Made by a program: the position numbers and the translations under genes. Positions 43,200 through 51,611 of a stretch of 64,000 bases of DNA are shown here, in pieces; the first letter of the stretch is position 1, and each line of letters begins with the position of its first letter. Under the pieces are notes generated by a model. It was not told the DNA's origin. It worked only from the letters and a program-made list of their open reading frames with translations, and did not search any database. This DNA comes from Dyella_B sp035503745 (GTDB lineage Bacteria; Pseudomonadota; Gammaproteobacteria; Xanthomonadales; Rhodanobacteraceae). The stretch covers positions 15,659-79,658 of the forward strand of contig NZ_DATJTC010000022.1 of assembly GCF_035503745.1 (NCBI RefSeq), written 5' to 3'.

Positions 43200-44839
43200 G
43201 CACCACGGCGGCCGCCAGTTCCGCACGTGTGGCCGACCTGCTCGCGGGTCTGGCGATCGCGGGTTTGCTGGTGCCCGAGGCGGTGGCCTATTCGGGCATC
43301 GCGGGCATGCCGCCCCAGGCGGGTGTGATCGCGCTGTTCGTCGGCCTGGTCTGCTATGGGTTGCTGGGACGCAGCCGCTTCGCGATCGTATCGTCCACGT
43401 CCTCATCGGCGGCGGTGCTGGCCGCCGGTACGTTGGCGCTGGCCGGCAACGATGTGGTTGCGCGCGTGGCGATCGGCGCCACGCTGGTGCTGTTTGGCGG
43501 CCTCTGTTTTCTGTTTGCCGGCGCCGCGCGCCTTGGCGGTTTGTCGCACCTGATCGCACGCCCGGTGTTGCGCGGCTACACCTTCGGCCTGGCCATCGTG
43601 ATCGCCTTGAAGCAGTTGCCGAACCTGGGCGGCTGGCCTGGGCTGCACGGCGACTTCGTGCCGCTGTTGGTGACGGAACTGGTGCGCACGGTCAACCAGG
43701 TGCATCCGGTTACGCTGGCGACGGGACTGATCGCCCTTGCGCTGTTGTTTGTGTGCGAGCGCGTGCGCCGTTTGCCCGGCAGCTTGCTGGTGATCGCGCT
43801 TGGCGTGATCGCCTCGGGCTGGCTGTCCGCGCACGGCGTGTCGCTGACCGGCACGATCAAGCTCAGCATGGCAGTGGGTATGCCCACCTGGCCGGGCAGC
43901 GGCCAATGGCTGCCCAGCGTGGAACTGGCGGCCGCGCTGCTGCTGATCCTGTATGCCGAATCGTACAGTTCGATCCGCGGTTTCGCGCTCAAGCACAACG
44001 ATCCGGTGCAGCCCAACCGGGATCTGCTGGTGCTGGGCGTGGCCAACGTAGTGTGCGGCTTGCTGCACGGCATGCCGGTAGGCGCCGGCTATTCGGGCAC
44101 CTCGGCCAACGAAGCGGCCGGCGCGCAATCTCGCCTGGCCGGTTTGATCGCCGGCGCCAGCGTGCTGTTGATGGTGCTGCTGTTGCTGCGCTGGATCGAG
44201 CGCATCCCCGAAGCCGTGCTGGCCGCGATCGTGATTCACGCGGTCAGCAAATCGTGGCGGCTGTCAGTGTTTCGCCCGTATCTGCAGTGGAAGCGCGATC
44301 GCCTGCTGGCACTGGCAGCGGTGGTTGCGGTGCTGTCGCTGGGCATTCTCAACGGCCTGCTGGTGGCGATTGCCTTCAGCCTGATCCTGCTGCTGCGCCA
44401 GCTCGCGGTAGCGAGGGTAAGCGTGCTGGGGCGGCTGGCCGACGGACACGACTTCGTCGATGTCTTGCAGCACCCCGACGCGGTGCCGCCGCCGGCGACG
44501 CTGATCCTGCGTCCGGAGGAACCGCTGTTTTTCGCCAATGCCGAAGCCGTGATGGCGCTGGCGCGCCAGCAGGCGGAGCAGCGCAAGGATCTGAAGCAGG
44601 TGATCCTCAGCCTGGAAGCCTCGCCGGATCTGGACAGCACCGCGCTCGAATCGCTCGGCGACTTTTCCGTGTGGCTGCAGCAGCGTGGCGTAGCCCTGCG
44701 CGTGGCGCGCTTGAAGGACGACACGCGCGCCCTGCTGTTGCGCGCGGCCTTGCCCCAGCTTTCGCCACAGACACTGAACTATTGGAGCGTCGAAGATGCC
44801 GTGTCGGCCGCTTCGGCGCCATCTTCAACGGGGAATTGA
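43196..44839 (+). CDS. SulP family inorganic anion transporter
   Basis: A 547-residue SLC26/SulP transporter. It has about a dozen membrane helices; the first, GLAIAGLLVPEAVAYSGIAG, is the SulP signature and SSTSSSAAVLAAGTLAL belongs to the transport core. The C-terminal cytoplasmic STAS domain (about 440-540) includes LKQVILSLEASPDLDSTALESLGDF. The anion (sulfate, bicarbonate or other) cannot be decided. The start overlaps the ParB-like stop, and the stop lies within 10 bases of the DUF885 start. Confidence 0.9.
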   Translation: MSTTAAASSARVADLLAGLAIAGLLVPEAVAYSGIAGMPPQAGVIALFVGLVCYGLLGRSRFAIVSSTSSSAAVLAAGTLALAGNDVVARVAIGATLVLFGGLCFLFAGAARLGGLSHLIARPVLRGYTFGLAIVIALKQLPNLGGWPGLHGDFVPLLVTELVRTVNQVHPVTLATGLIALALLFVCERVRRLPGSLLVIALGVIASGWLSAHGVSLTGTIKLSMAVGMPTWPGSGQWLPSVELAAALLLILYAESYSSIRGFALKHNDPVQPNRDLLVLGVANVVCGLLHGMPVGAGYSGTSANEAAGAQSRLAGLIAGASVLLMVLLLLRWIERIPEAVLAAIVIHAVSKSWRLSVFRPYLQWKRDRLLALAAVVAVLSLGILNGLLVAIAFSLILLLRQLAVARVSVLGRLADGHDFVDVLQHPDAVPPPATLILRPEEPLFFANAEAVMALARQQAEQRKDLKQVILSLEASPDLDSTALESLGDFSVWLQQRGVALRVARLKDDTRALLLRAALPQLSPQTLNYWSVEDAVSAASAPSSTGN

Positions 44840-44844
44840 GCGTC

Positions 44845-46629
44845 GTGAACATTGCAACACGTATCGGGAGCATCGCCTTGGGTCTGGTGCTGACGTTGCC
44901 CGCCGCGGCACAGCAAAGTGCCGACGCGCACTTCCGGCAGATTTACCAGCAGGAGTGGGCGTGGCGTACCGGCCAGTCCGGCATCAGCACGTCGGGCGAA
45001 TCGCAGCCAAGCAATGGACGGCTGGATCAGGTCGACGCGAAAAGCCAGCAGGAACGCCTGGACACCTGGCGCAAGGTAATGGATGAACTCAATGCGATCG
45101 ACGTCAAGCAGCTTTCGCCGGCCGAGCAGGTGAACTACGCGGTGTATCGGGAGCAGATCCGCAACTTCATTGCCGACCAGCAATTCATGCAGTGGCAAAT
45201 GCCGTTCAACAGCGATTCGGCGTTCTGGAGCGAGCTGGACGATGATCTGGACGGCGGCAACTTGCGCACCGAAACCGATTATCGCCATTACGTGGACCGG
45301 CTAAGCCAGGTGCCGGCGTATTTCGACCAGCAGATGGCCAACATGCGCGCCGGTCTGAAGCGGGGCTTCAGCGTGCCGCGCGCGGTGCTGGCGGGACGCG
45401 ACGTATCGATCGCCGCGGTTGCCCAGGTCAAAGACCCTGCCCAGACCAGTTTCTACGCGCCGCTCCAGCACATGCCATCGAGCATTCCCGCCGCTACCGC
45501 GGCGGCGATCCAGGCCGATGCGCGCGCCAAAATCAGCAACGACGTCATTCCCGCCTACGCCAAACTGCTGGCCTTCTTCCGCAACGAATACGTACCGCAC
45601 GCGCGCACCACGCTGGCCGCCGAAGCGTTGCCGGACGGTAAAAACTACTACCGCCAGCAGATTCGCGAATACACCACACTGGATCTGGATCCGGACACGA
45701 TCCACACGATCGGTCTTGAGCAAGTGGAGAAAATCCACGCGCAGATGCTCAAGACCATGCAGGAAACCGGCTTCAAGGGCAGCTTTGCCCAGTTCCTGCA
45801 TTTCCTGCGCACCGATCCGCAGTTCTACGCCAAAACACCGCAGGAGCTGCTCGACAAAACCGCCTGGGTGGCCAAGGAAGTGGATGGGCAGGTGGGCAAA
45901 TTCTTCGGCCACCTGCCGCGCAAGCGCTTCACCATTGAGCCCGTGCCGGCGGATATCGCGCCGTACTACACCTCCGGGCGCGGCGGTCCGGACGTCTATC
46001 TGGTGAACACGTACGACCTGCCTTCGCGCCCGCTGTACAACATGCCGGCGCTGACGCTGCACGAATCGTATCCGGGTCATGCGTTGCAACTGGAACTGGC
46101 CGAAGAAGAGCACGACCAGCCCGCGTTTCGCCGCGACGGCTACATTTCCGCCTACGGCGAAGGCTGGGGCCTTTATTCGGAATACCTGGGCAACGAGATG
46201 GGCATCTACAAGACGCCCTACCAGCGCTTTGGATATCTCACCTACCAGATGTGGCGCGCGTGCCGGCTGGTGGTCGATACCGGCATCCATCACCTGGGTT
46301 GGACGCGCCAGCAGGCGATCGACTACATGACCCAGAACACCGCCTTGTCCGACCGCGAGATCGCCAACGAAGTGGATCGCTACATCAGCTGGCCCGGGCA
46401 GGCGTTGTCCTACGAGCTGGGCTATCTGAAATTGCTGGAGCTGCGTGCGAAGGCGGAAAAAGCGCTGGGGCCGAAGTTCGACCTGCGCGCTTTCCACGAC
46501 ACCGTGCTTTCCACCGGTTCGGTGCCGCTGCCGGTGCTGGAGCAGCGTATCGATCGCTTCATCGCCGAAGGCGGCCCGGAGCCCGACTACGGCCATGTAC
46601 CGGCGCCGGCCGGCAAGCCGCAAGATTAA
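44845..46629 (+). CDS. Exported DUF885 family metallopeptidase-like protein
   Basis: A 594-residue protein with signal peptide (IATRIGSIALGLVLTLPAAAQQ). The DUF885 hallmark HESYPGHALQLE begins at residue 406 and resembles an HExxxGH zinc site; DGYISAYGEGWGLYSEYLG follows. Members are thought to be periplasmic peptidases. The start is a GTG at 44845, since no ATG fits, and GGGGA lies 11 bases upstream. It follows the SulP gene at once. An open frame reaching back to 43129 is a shadow inside SulP. Confidence 0.85.
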   Translation: MNIATRIGSIALGLVLTLPAAAQQSADAHFRQIYQQEWAWRTGQSGISTSGESQPSNGRLDQVDAKSQQERLDTWRKVMDELNAIDVKQLSPAEQVNYAVYREQIRNFIADQQFMQWQMPFNSDSAFWSELDDDLDGGNLRTETDYRHYVDRLSQVPAYFDQQMANMRAGLKRGFSVPRAVLAGRDVSIAAVAQVKDPAQTSFYAPLQHMPSSIPAATAAAIQADARAKISNDVIPAYAKLLAFFRNEYVPHARTTLAAEALPDGKNYYRQQIREYTTLDLDPDTIHTIGLEQVEKIHAQMLKTMQETGFKGSFAQFLHFLRTDPQFYAKTPQELLDKTAWVAKEVDGQVGKFFGHLPRKRFTIEPVPADIAPYYTSGRGGPDVYLVNTYDLPSRPLYNMPALTLHESYPGHALQLELAEEEHDQPAFRRDGYISAYGEGWGLYSEYLGNEMGIYKTPYQRFGYLTYQMWRACRLVVDTGIHHLGWTRQQAIDYMTQNTALSDREIANEVDRYISWPGQALSYELGYLKLLELRAKAEKALGPKFDLRAFHDTVLSTGSVPLPVLEQRIDRFIAEGGPEPDYGHVPAPAGKPQD

Positions 46630-46678
46630 GCGTGCCAGGCTCCATCGAAGGAACGTCGTTCAACCAGGGGGAACGCTG

Positions 46679-47926
46679 ATGACTGAAGGAACGGTCCGGG
46701 ACGAGCTTTATCCGGCGGCAGGCGATCGCAGGGTCTATCGCGTGGCGAAGTGGCTGCGGGTGGCCGCGGTGATCGCCACCCTGGCGCTGGCGGGAGGCGC
46801 CAACGTGATGCTCTTCCAGCCGCTGTGGCAGGGCTTGAACGTGCCCGTCAGCCCGCTGCTGATGAGCGTGGATGTGCTGTTTACGTTGTTGATGCTGTAT
46901 TTCCTGTGGTGGTCGTTCACCGCGAAAGTCACGCTGTGCGCCGATACGATCGAAGAATCCACACCGTTCGGATCGCGCCGGCTGCGCAAGAGCGAGATCA
47001 AGGGATGCATGCGCCTGCCCAAGGGTGGCGGTGTGCTGATCGCGCCCAAGAACGGTGTTCCGTTGACGATCTCCAAGGATTCCTACAACCCTGATCGCTA
47101 TTTCGACGCGTGGATCGACAAATTGCCCGATCTGAAACAGGTCCAACAGCAGGAGGAAGAGGTGCGCGCGCGCAACGATCCGTCGCTTGGCGTCACGCCG
47201 GCGCAAAGGTTGGCGACCTATGCGCGGCGCAAGTCGCATTTCGGCAAGGTGTATCTGGGCCTGCTGTTCGCCTCGATGGCGGTTTTCTACGTAGGCGTAC
47301 TGGCGAGTGCGGCGTTTGCGCCGGCGGTTTTCATTGCCGCGGCGATACCGTGGTGCTGCCTGGTCGCGGCGTATCTCTACAAGGATCAATGGTCGCATTC
47401 GGCGGGCGGCAACAACGCCACGGCGATCATCGTCCCCACGATGATGCCCGTGCTGATGCTGTTCATCATGGCCAGCAGCCGGGCGGATCTGGTCGATGCC
47501 TCGCAGGTGATGGCGCACGGCGCCCTCGCCGGTCTTCCATGGCTGCTGGCGATAGTCGTGTTGATGGGCAACATCGCCGTGCCGTTGCGGCAAAAGCTGC
47601 TGAGCCTGCTGTTTCTCGCCGCGCTCGCGTGGGTGTATGGCGGAAGCTTGCTTGCGCTGGGCAACCGCATGTTCGACCAGAGCCCGCCGCAGGTCTTTCG
47701 TACCCACGTTGTGGGCTGGCATGTCACCCACGGCAAGGGCGGCACCCACTATTACCTGGAATTGGCCGGCTGGGGGCCCGAGCCGGGCGGGACCCATCTT
47801 CGGGTGGGCTATGCCACCTACCACGCCGCGCACAGGGGCGATCCGGTCTGCATGGGTCTGCATCCGGGCCGCCTGGGCTTCCAGTGGGTGCACAGCATGG
47901 ATTGTCCGCCCGAGGGCACGCCCTGA
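46679..47926 (+). CDS. Multi-pass membrane hypothetical protein (415 aa)
   Basis: No family is recognised. Two N-terminal membrane helices (about 27-48 and 58-80) are followed by a cytoplasmic PH-like stretch (VTLCADTIEESTPFGSRRLRKSEIKGCMRLP) and then about six more helices between 185 and 320. A soluble C-terminal part has two cysteines (PVCMGLHPG and MDCPPEG). GGGGGA lies seven bases before the ATG. It lies 49 bases after the DUF885 gene and could belong to the same transcript. Confidence 0.65.
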   Translation: MTEGTVRDELYPAAGDRRVYRVAKWLRVAAVIATLALAGGANVMLFQPLWQGLNVPVSPLLMSVDVLFTLLMLYFLWWSFTAKVTLCADTIEESTPFGSRRLRKSEIKGCMRLPKGGGVLIAPKNGVPLTISKDSYNPDRYFDAWIDKLPDLKQVQQQEEEVRARNDPSLGVTPAQRLATYARRKSHFGKVYLGLLFASMAVFYVGVLASAAFAPAVFIAAAIPWCCLVAAYLYKDQWSHSAGGNNATAIIVPTMMPVLMLFIMASSRADLVDASQVMAHGALAGLPWLLAIVVLMGNIAVPLRQKLLSLLFLAALAWVYGGSLLALGNRMFDQSPPQVFRTHVVGWHVTHGKGGTHYYLELAGWGPEPGGTHLRVGYATYHAAHRGDPVCMGLHPGRLGFQWVHSMDCPPEGTP

Positions 47927-47947
47927 ATGCCGCTGGCGAAAACTTCA

Positions 47948-47980
47948 CCAATAAAGTAAAGTAGACATAAGCTTTATTGG
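47948..47980. promoter_or_regulatory. Inverted-repeat operator/promoter of the toxin-antitoxin pair
   Basis: A perfect 9-bp inverted repeat, CCAATAAAG (47948-47956) and CTTTATTGG (47972-47980), with 15 bases between the arms, lies 11 bases before the antitoxin ATG. The stretch is AT-rich within GC-rich DNA. Palindromes in this position usually bind the antitoxin for autoregulation; the spacing of 24 bases between arm centres fits two helical turns. Confidence 0.6.
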
Positions 47981-47991
47981 GAGAGTTGGCC

Positions 47992-48390
47992 ATGACCGCG
48001 AACGCCCTGCCCCGGATGCCGCCGGCCCAAGACCTCGGCGGTCCGGCTCTGCGCACTTTCTTCAAGCTCGCCGAACGGTGGGATCTACGCATCGCCCAGC
48101 AGCGCACCTTGCTCGGCGATCCGCCCGAATCCACCTTCTACAAATGGAAACGCCAGCAGGATGCCATGCTGGGTCGCGATACGCTCGAACGCATCAGTTA
48201 TCTGCTGGGCATCTACAAGGCATTGCACATTCTGTTTCCCGATCCCGCACAAGCCGATGCGTGGCTGCGCAAACCCAACCAGTCGGCGTTGTTCGGTGGG
48301 CATAGCGCGCTCGATCGCATGCTGTCGGGCAACGTGTCGGACCTGTTCGTCGTGCGCCAGTACCTGGACGCGCAACGCGGCTGGAATTAA
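47992..48390 (+). CDS. Antitoxin with Xre-MbcA-ParS toxin-binding domain
   Basis: A 132-residue protein. The N-terminal Xre-like helix-turn-helix region spans RTFFKLAERWDLRIAQQRTLLGDPPESTFYKWKR. The C-terminal MbcA/ParS toxin-binding domain has LERISYLLGIYKALHILFPDPAQADAWLRKPN and ends SDLFVVRQYLDAQRGWN. It would neutralise the RES toxin encoded next and repress the operon at the palindrome upstream. GGAGAG lies six bases before the ATG at 47992. Confidence 0.9.
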   Translation: MTANALPRMPPAQDLGGPALRTFFKLAERWDLRIAQQRTLLGDPPESTFYKWKRQQDAMLGRDTLERISYLLGIYKALHILFPDPAQADAWLRKPNQSALFGGHSALDRMLSGNVSDLFVVRQYLDAQRGWN

Positions 48391-48501
48391 TCACAGCATC
48401 CTTAACAGTGCGCCCCGTCGCAGCCGCCGAGAACGCGCTGTCGCACCATGCAACGTGAACAGGGAAGAACCCAACGGCGCGCTTCGCGTCCAGGAAAACG
48501 C

Positions 48502-49188
48502 ATGCCCCACGACACGCCACCGATTCGACGCATCCGCTGGACCCACGCCTATCGCATCGTGCCCAGCCGCTTTCCGCCGGAAGGATTGTTCGACCGCATT
48601 GCCGACCCCGCCGATCTGGATGCGGTATTGGCGATCGAAGCGCTGACCAACCCGCGCCTGCGCGAGGAAGCTGAAAGCATGCGACGGGTGCCGCGCGAAC
48701 GGCGCATCAGCGGCCCCGGTTCCACGCCGGTGATGGCCGCGTTCACGCATCTGAACCCCGAAGGCAGCCGTTTTTCCGACGGCACCTGGGGCGTGTTCTA
48801 TGCGGCGCGTACCGTCATGACCGCGGTCGAGGAAACGGTCTATCACCGCCAGCACTTTCTTGCCGCGACATCGGAGCCGGCCTGCGATATCCAAATGCGC
48901 TGCTATCGCACCAGCGTCGATGCGAAGTTGCACGACCTGCGTGGCGGATGGCCGCAGGCGCACGATCCGGACAGCTATACGGCCAGCGTGGAACTTGCCC
49001 GGGCGCTGCGCGAGGAGGGTTCCAACGGCATCGTCTACGACAGCGTGCGCCAGCGCGGCGGGCAATGCCTGGCCGCGTTTTACCCGGACGTGGTGGCGCC
49101 ATGCGTGCAGGCGCAGCACCTGATCTATCGCTGGGACGGCCGGCGCATCGCCAGCGTGTTGCAAGTAAGCGAACTCAAACGCGGCTGA
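48502..49188 (+). CDS. RES-domain toxin
   Basis: A 228-residue RES-family protein. Residues that fit the NAD-binding pocket are Arg/Tyr in HAYRIVPSRFPP, Glu in VMTAVEETVYHRQHF and Ser in GIVYDSVR. RES toxins deplete NAD+ by phosphorolysis or modify targets with ADP-ribose. It follows the antitoxin after 111 bases, which is wide for a TA pair, but an in-frame ATG at 48448 would narrow the gap; AGGA before 48502 favours the shorter form. Confidence 0.88.
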   Translation: MPHDTPPIRRIRWTHAYRIVPSRFPPEGLFDRIADPADLDAVLAIEALTNPRLREEAESMRRVPRERRISGPGSTPVMAAFTHLNPEGSRFSDGTWGVFYAARTVMTAVEETVYHRQHFLAATSEPACDIQMRCYRTSVDAKLHDLRGGWPQAHDPDSYTASVELARALREEGSNGIVYDSVRQRGGQCLAAFYPDVVAPCVQAQHLIYRWDGRRIASVLQVSELKRG

Positions 49189-49347
49189 CGCAAGGCTTCG
49201 CGCGGTATGGGCGTGGCGTGCATCGCAACTCGCGCGTGGCGGCAACGTCAGATTATGATCGAACGTGGATGCGGCGCCGTGCAATCGGTTGCGTTGCAAC
49301 CGTGGGCCGCTGCAGCGTCGAACAACCGAGCCACGTTCAGGAGCATC

Positions 49348-50013
49348 ATGAAAATTCTGCTATCCCTGTTGTTGGCACTGGTGCCTTGCCTGGCCAGCGC
49401 GGCTTGGGCCCCCCATCAATACTGGGAACCGGCGATCAAGGCGTTCGAGGCCTCCGATCGCGCCAATCCGCCACCGCAAGGCGCCGTGTTGTTCATCGGC
49501 AGTTCGTCGATCGAGCATTGGAAGTCCGTCGCGGCGGATTTTCCGGAAGTGAAGGTGATCAACCGCGGCTTCGGCGGTTCGGAGCTGGGCGATTCCACCT
49601 ATTTCGCCGACCGCATCGTGGCGCCCTACCATCCGCGCGCGATCGTCCTCTATGCCGGCGACAACGATGTATTCGACGGCCGCAGCCCACGCGAAGTGCG
49701 CGATGAATTGGCGGCATTCGTCACCAAGGTGCGTTCGGAAGATCCGGGCGTGCCGATCGCATTCATTTCGATCAAGCCCAGCATGGCGCGCAAGATGTTG
49801 CTGCCCCAGATCAGGCAGGCCAACGCGCTGGTGCGCGACTACGCGGCCAAGCACAAAGGCGTGACCTACCTGGATACCTTCACGCCCATGCTGGGGCCGG
49901 ACGGCCAGCCGCAGTGGAAGTGGTTCGGGCCGGACGGCCTGCACATGAACCGTTCCGGTTACGTGCTTTGGATAAGCATCATCAAGCCGTGGGTGGACGC
50001 GCACGCGCGTTGA
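49348..50013 (+). CDS. Secreted SGNH/GDSL hydrolase
   Basis: A 221-residue exported esterase-like protein with signal peptide (ILLSLLLALVPCLASA). SGNH blocks are visible: GSSSIEHW with the catalytic Ser, NRGFGGSELGD with Gly, YAGDNDVFDG with Asn, and DGLHMN with the Asp-His pair. It probably removes acyl or acetyl groups from a lipid or polysaccharide; the substrate is unknown. CAGGAG precedes the ATG at 49348. It is convergent with phhA. Confidence 0.88.
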   Translation: MKILLSLLLALVPCLASAAWAPHQYWEPAIKAFEASDRANPPPQGAVLFIGSSSIEHWKSVAADFPEVKVINRGFGGSELGDSTYFADRIVAPYHPRAIVLYAGDNDVFDGRSPREVRDELAAFVTKVRSEDPGVPIAFISIKPSMARKMLLPQIRQANALVRDYAAKHKGVTYLDTFTPMLGPDGQPQWKWFGPDGLHMNRSGYVLWISIIKPWVDAHAR

Positions 50014-50020
50014 TGGCCAC

Positions 50021-50057
50021 CTTGCCCTCACTCCGGCCTGCGCCGGATGAGGGCAAG
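50021..50057. terminator. Two-part hairpin between convergent genes
   Basis: An outer 10-bp stem CTTGCCCTCA / TGAGGGCAAG encloses, after a one-base bulge, an inner 5-bp stem TCCGG / CCGGA with a six-base loop. It fills most of the space between the SGNH gene (+) and phhA (-). Arms of this type (TTGCCCTCA...) are common in intergenic DNA of xanthomonads, so it may be a dispersed repeat acting as a bidirectional terminator. Confidence 0.6.
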
Positions 50058-50062
50058 AGAGA

Positions 50063-50956
50063 TCAGGTATCGGCGTTTTGCGCGAAGCCCTCGCGCGTGC
50101 CGCGCGTGAACACGCGATCGCTGTCGAGTACGTCAGCCGCGGCATGCGCAGGCGACTCTTTCAGCTTGGCATAGATCGGCGTGAAATCCGGCCGCGTCGC
50201 TTCGAACAACTGCTCGAAGCTGTCGATCACGAAATACGTCTGCTGGTAGGTATCGATGCGGTAGCGCGTGCTCATCACCCGTTCCAGACCGAAACCGATG
50301 CGGTTCGGTGCCGGCGAATCCAGGCTGTAGATCGACTCGCCCTTGGAACTGACGATGCCCGCGCCATAGATGCGCATGCCTTCGCCGGTATTGATCAGGC
50401 CGAACTCCACCGTGTACCAGTACAGGCGCGTAAGGTTCATCAGCGCTTGCGGACCGATGCCGAATGCCTTCATGCCGCCGCGCCCATACGCCTGCATGTA
50501 ATCGGCGAACACCGGATTGAGCAGCAGCGGCACGTGGCCGAACAGGTCGTGGAACAGGTCCGGCTCGCTCAGGTAATCGAGCTGCTCGGGCTTGCGGATC
50601 CACCAGCTCACCGGAAAGCGGCGGTTGGCCAGATGGTCGAAAAACACCTCGTCGGGCAGCAAGCCTTCGACCGCCACCAGTTCCCAGCCGGTGGCCTTGC
50701 CCAGCACCTTGTTGAGGTCGGCGAATTTCGGAATACCGCCATGGCCCAGGCCGAAGCGTTCCACCCCGGCCAGGAATTCCTTGCAGGCGCGTGCGGGCAG
50801 CAGCTCGCGCTGGCGCTTGAACAGGGTGTCCCACACCTCGTGGTCGGTGCGGCTGTAATGAGACCATGGCTGCTCCACCACGCCGGTGGCATAGACCGGG
50901 ATGTACCCGCGGTCAGTCTGTTGGTGTTCGACGCGGCGGGGGTTGTTGTTGTCCAT
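50063..50956 (-). CDS. phhA: Phenylalanine 4-monooxygenase
   Basis: A 297-residue pterin-dependent aromatic amino-acid hydroxylase that makes tyrosine from phenylalanine. The iron ligands are the two histidines of PDLFHDLFGHVPLL and the Glu of LYWYTVEFGLI. TDRGYIPVYATGVVEQPWSHYS is a typical early segment. The ATG at 50956 has GGAG four bases upstream. It is divergent from an Lrp/AsnC regulator 149 bases away, which probably controls it in response to phenylalanine or tyrosine. Confidence 0.96.
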   Translation of the reverse strand: MDNNNPRRVEHQQTDRGYIPVYATGVVEQPWSHYSRTDHEVWDTLFKRQRELLPARACKEFLAGVERFGLGHGGIPKFADLNKVLGKATGWELVAVEGLLPDEVFFDHLANRRFPVSWWIRKPEQLDYLSEPDLFHDLFGHVPLLLNPVFADYMQAYGRGGMKAFGIGPQALMNLTRLYWYTVEFGLINTGEGMRIYGAGIVSSKGESIYSLDSPAPNRIGFGLERVMSTRYRIDTYQQTYFVIDSFEQLFEATRPDFTPIYAKLKESPAHAAADVLDSDRVFTRGTREGFAQNADT

Positions 50957-51040
50957 GGGGCTCCGGCGAGGCCCGGTGCATGTACCGGGTCGGCACGCAA
51001 AAGCATACGGCCGCAACCGCGCAAAATGCTTGTTTTATTG

Positions 51041-51070
51041 TTGACTTTGGTACCCAGCGTGCAATATTAA
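51041..51070 (+). promoter_or_regulatory. Predicted promoter of the Lrp/AsnC regulator gene
   Basis: TTGACT (51041-51046) is followed by an AT-rich -10 region, TATTAA at 51065-51070 (18-base spacer) or ATATTA at 51064. The region lies within the 149-base divergent interval with phhA, which is distinctly AT-rich from 51020 to 51095 and would suit an Lrp-type binding site. Confidence 0.5.
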
Positions 51071-51105
51071 TCCTAAAACAGGCCAATTGATAAAGGAATC
51101 GTGCG

Positions 51106-51582
51106 TTGATCGATCTCGATCGCACCGACCTGCGCATCCTGGCCACCCTGCAGGCCCAGGGGCGCATCACCAATGCCGAGCTGGCCGAGCGGATCAACCT
51201 TTCGCCGTCGGCCTGCCTGCGCCGGCTGCAGCGCCTGGAAACGGAGGGGGTGATCAGCGGCTATGCGGCGCAGATCGATCCGCAGGCCGTGGGTCTTGGC
51301 CTGCAGGCCTTCGTGCGCGTGCAATTGGCGCGCCATGAAGGTGCCGAGATCGAGCGTTTCGTACAGCGCCTGGCCGGCTGGGACGAGGTGGTGGCCTGCC
51401 ATGCGCTTACCGGCGACATGGACTATCTGATGCACGTCTACGTGGCCGACCTTGAGCATTTCTCGCGCTTCCTGCTCGACCAGTTGCTGAACGACGCTGC
51501 CGTGGCCGATGTCAATTCCAGCTTCGTCCTGCGTACCGTGAAGCGCTCGCCATCGCTGCCGTTGCGGCAACTAGAGCGTTAG
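51106..51582 (+). CDS. Lrp/AsnC family transcriptional regulator
   Basis: A 158-residue regulator. The N-terminal helix-turn-helix is DLDRTDLRILATLQAQGRITNAELAERINLSPSACLRRLQRLE; the C-terminal RAM effector domain has GLQAFVRVQLARHE.. and ALTGDMDYLMHVYVADLEHF. The start codon is TTG at 51106, with AAGGA about ten bases upstream; no ATG or GTG fits. A rare start may keep its level low. It is divergent from phhA, which is its most likely target. Confidence 0.9.
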   Translation: MIDLDRTDLRILATLQAQGRITNAELAERINLSPSACLRRLQRLETEGVISGYAAQIDPQAVGLGLQAFVRVQLARHEGAEIERFVQRLAGWDEVVACHALTGDMDYLMHVYVADLEHFSRFLLDQLLNDAAVADVNSSFVLRTVKRSPSLPLRQLER

Positions 51583-51611
51583 CGCACCGAAAACGTTAAA
51601 ATGATGTACTG

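Noticed and set aside
43129..44844. A long open frame before the DUF885 gene, inside SulP
   Set aside because: SulP in the other frame has clear membrane helices and a STAS domain; the alternative translation is Gly/Arg-rich and shows no motif.
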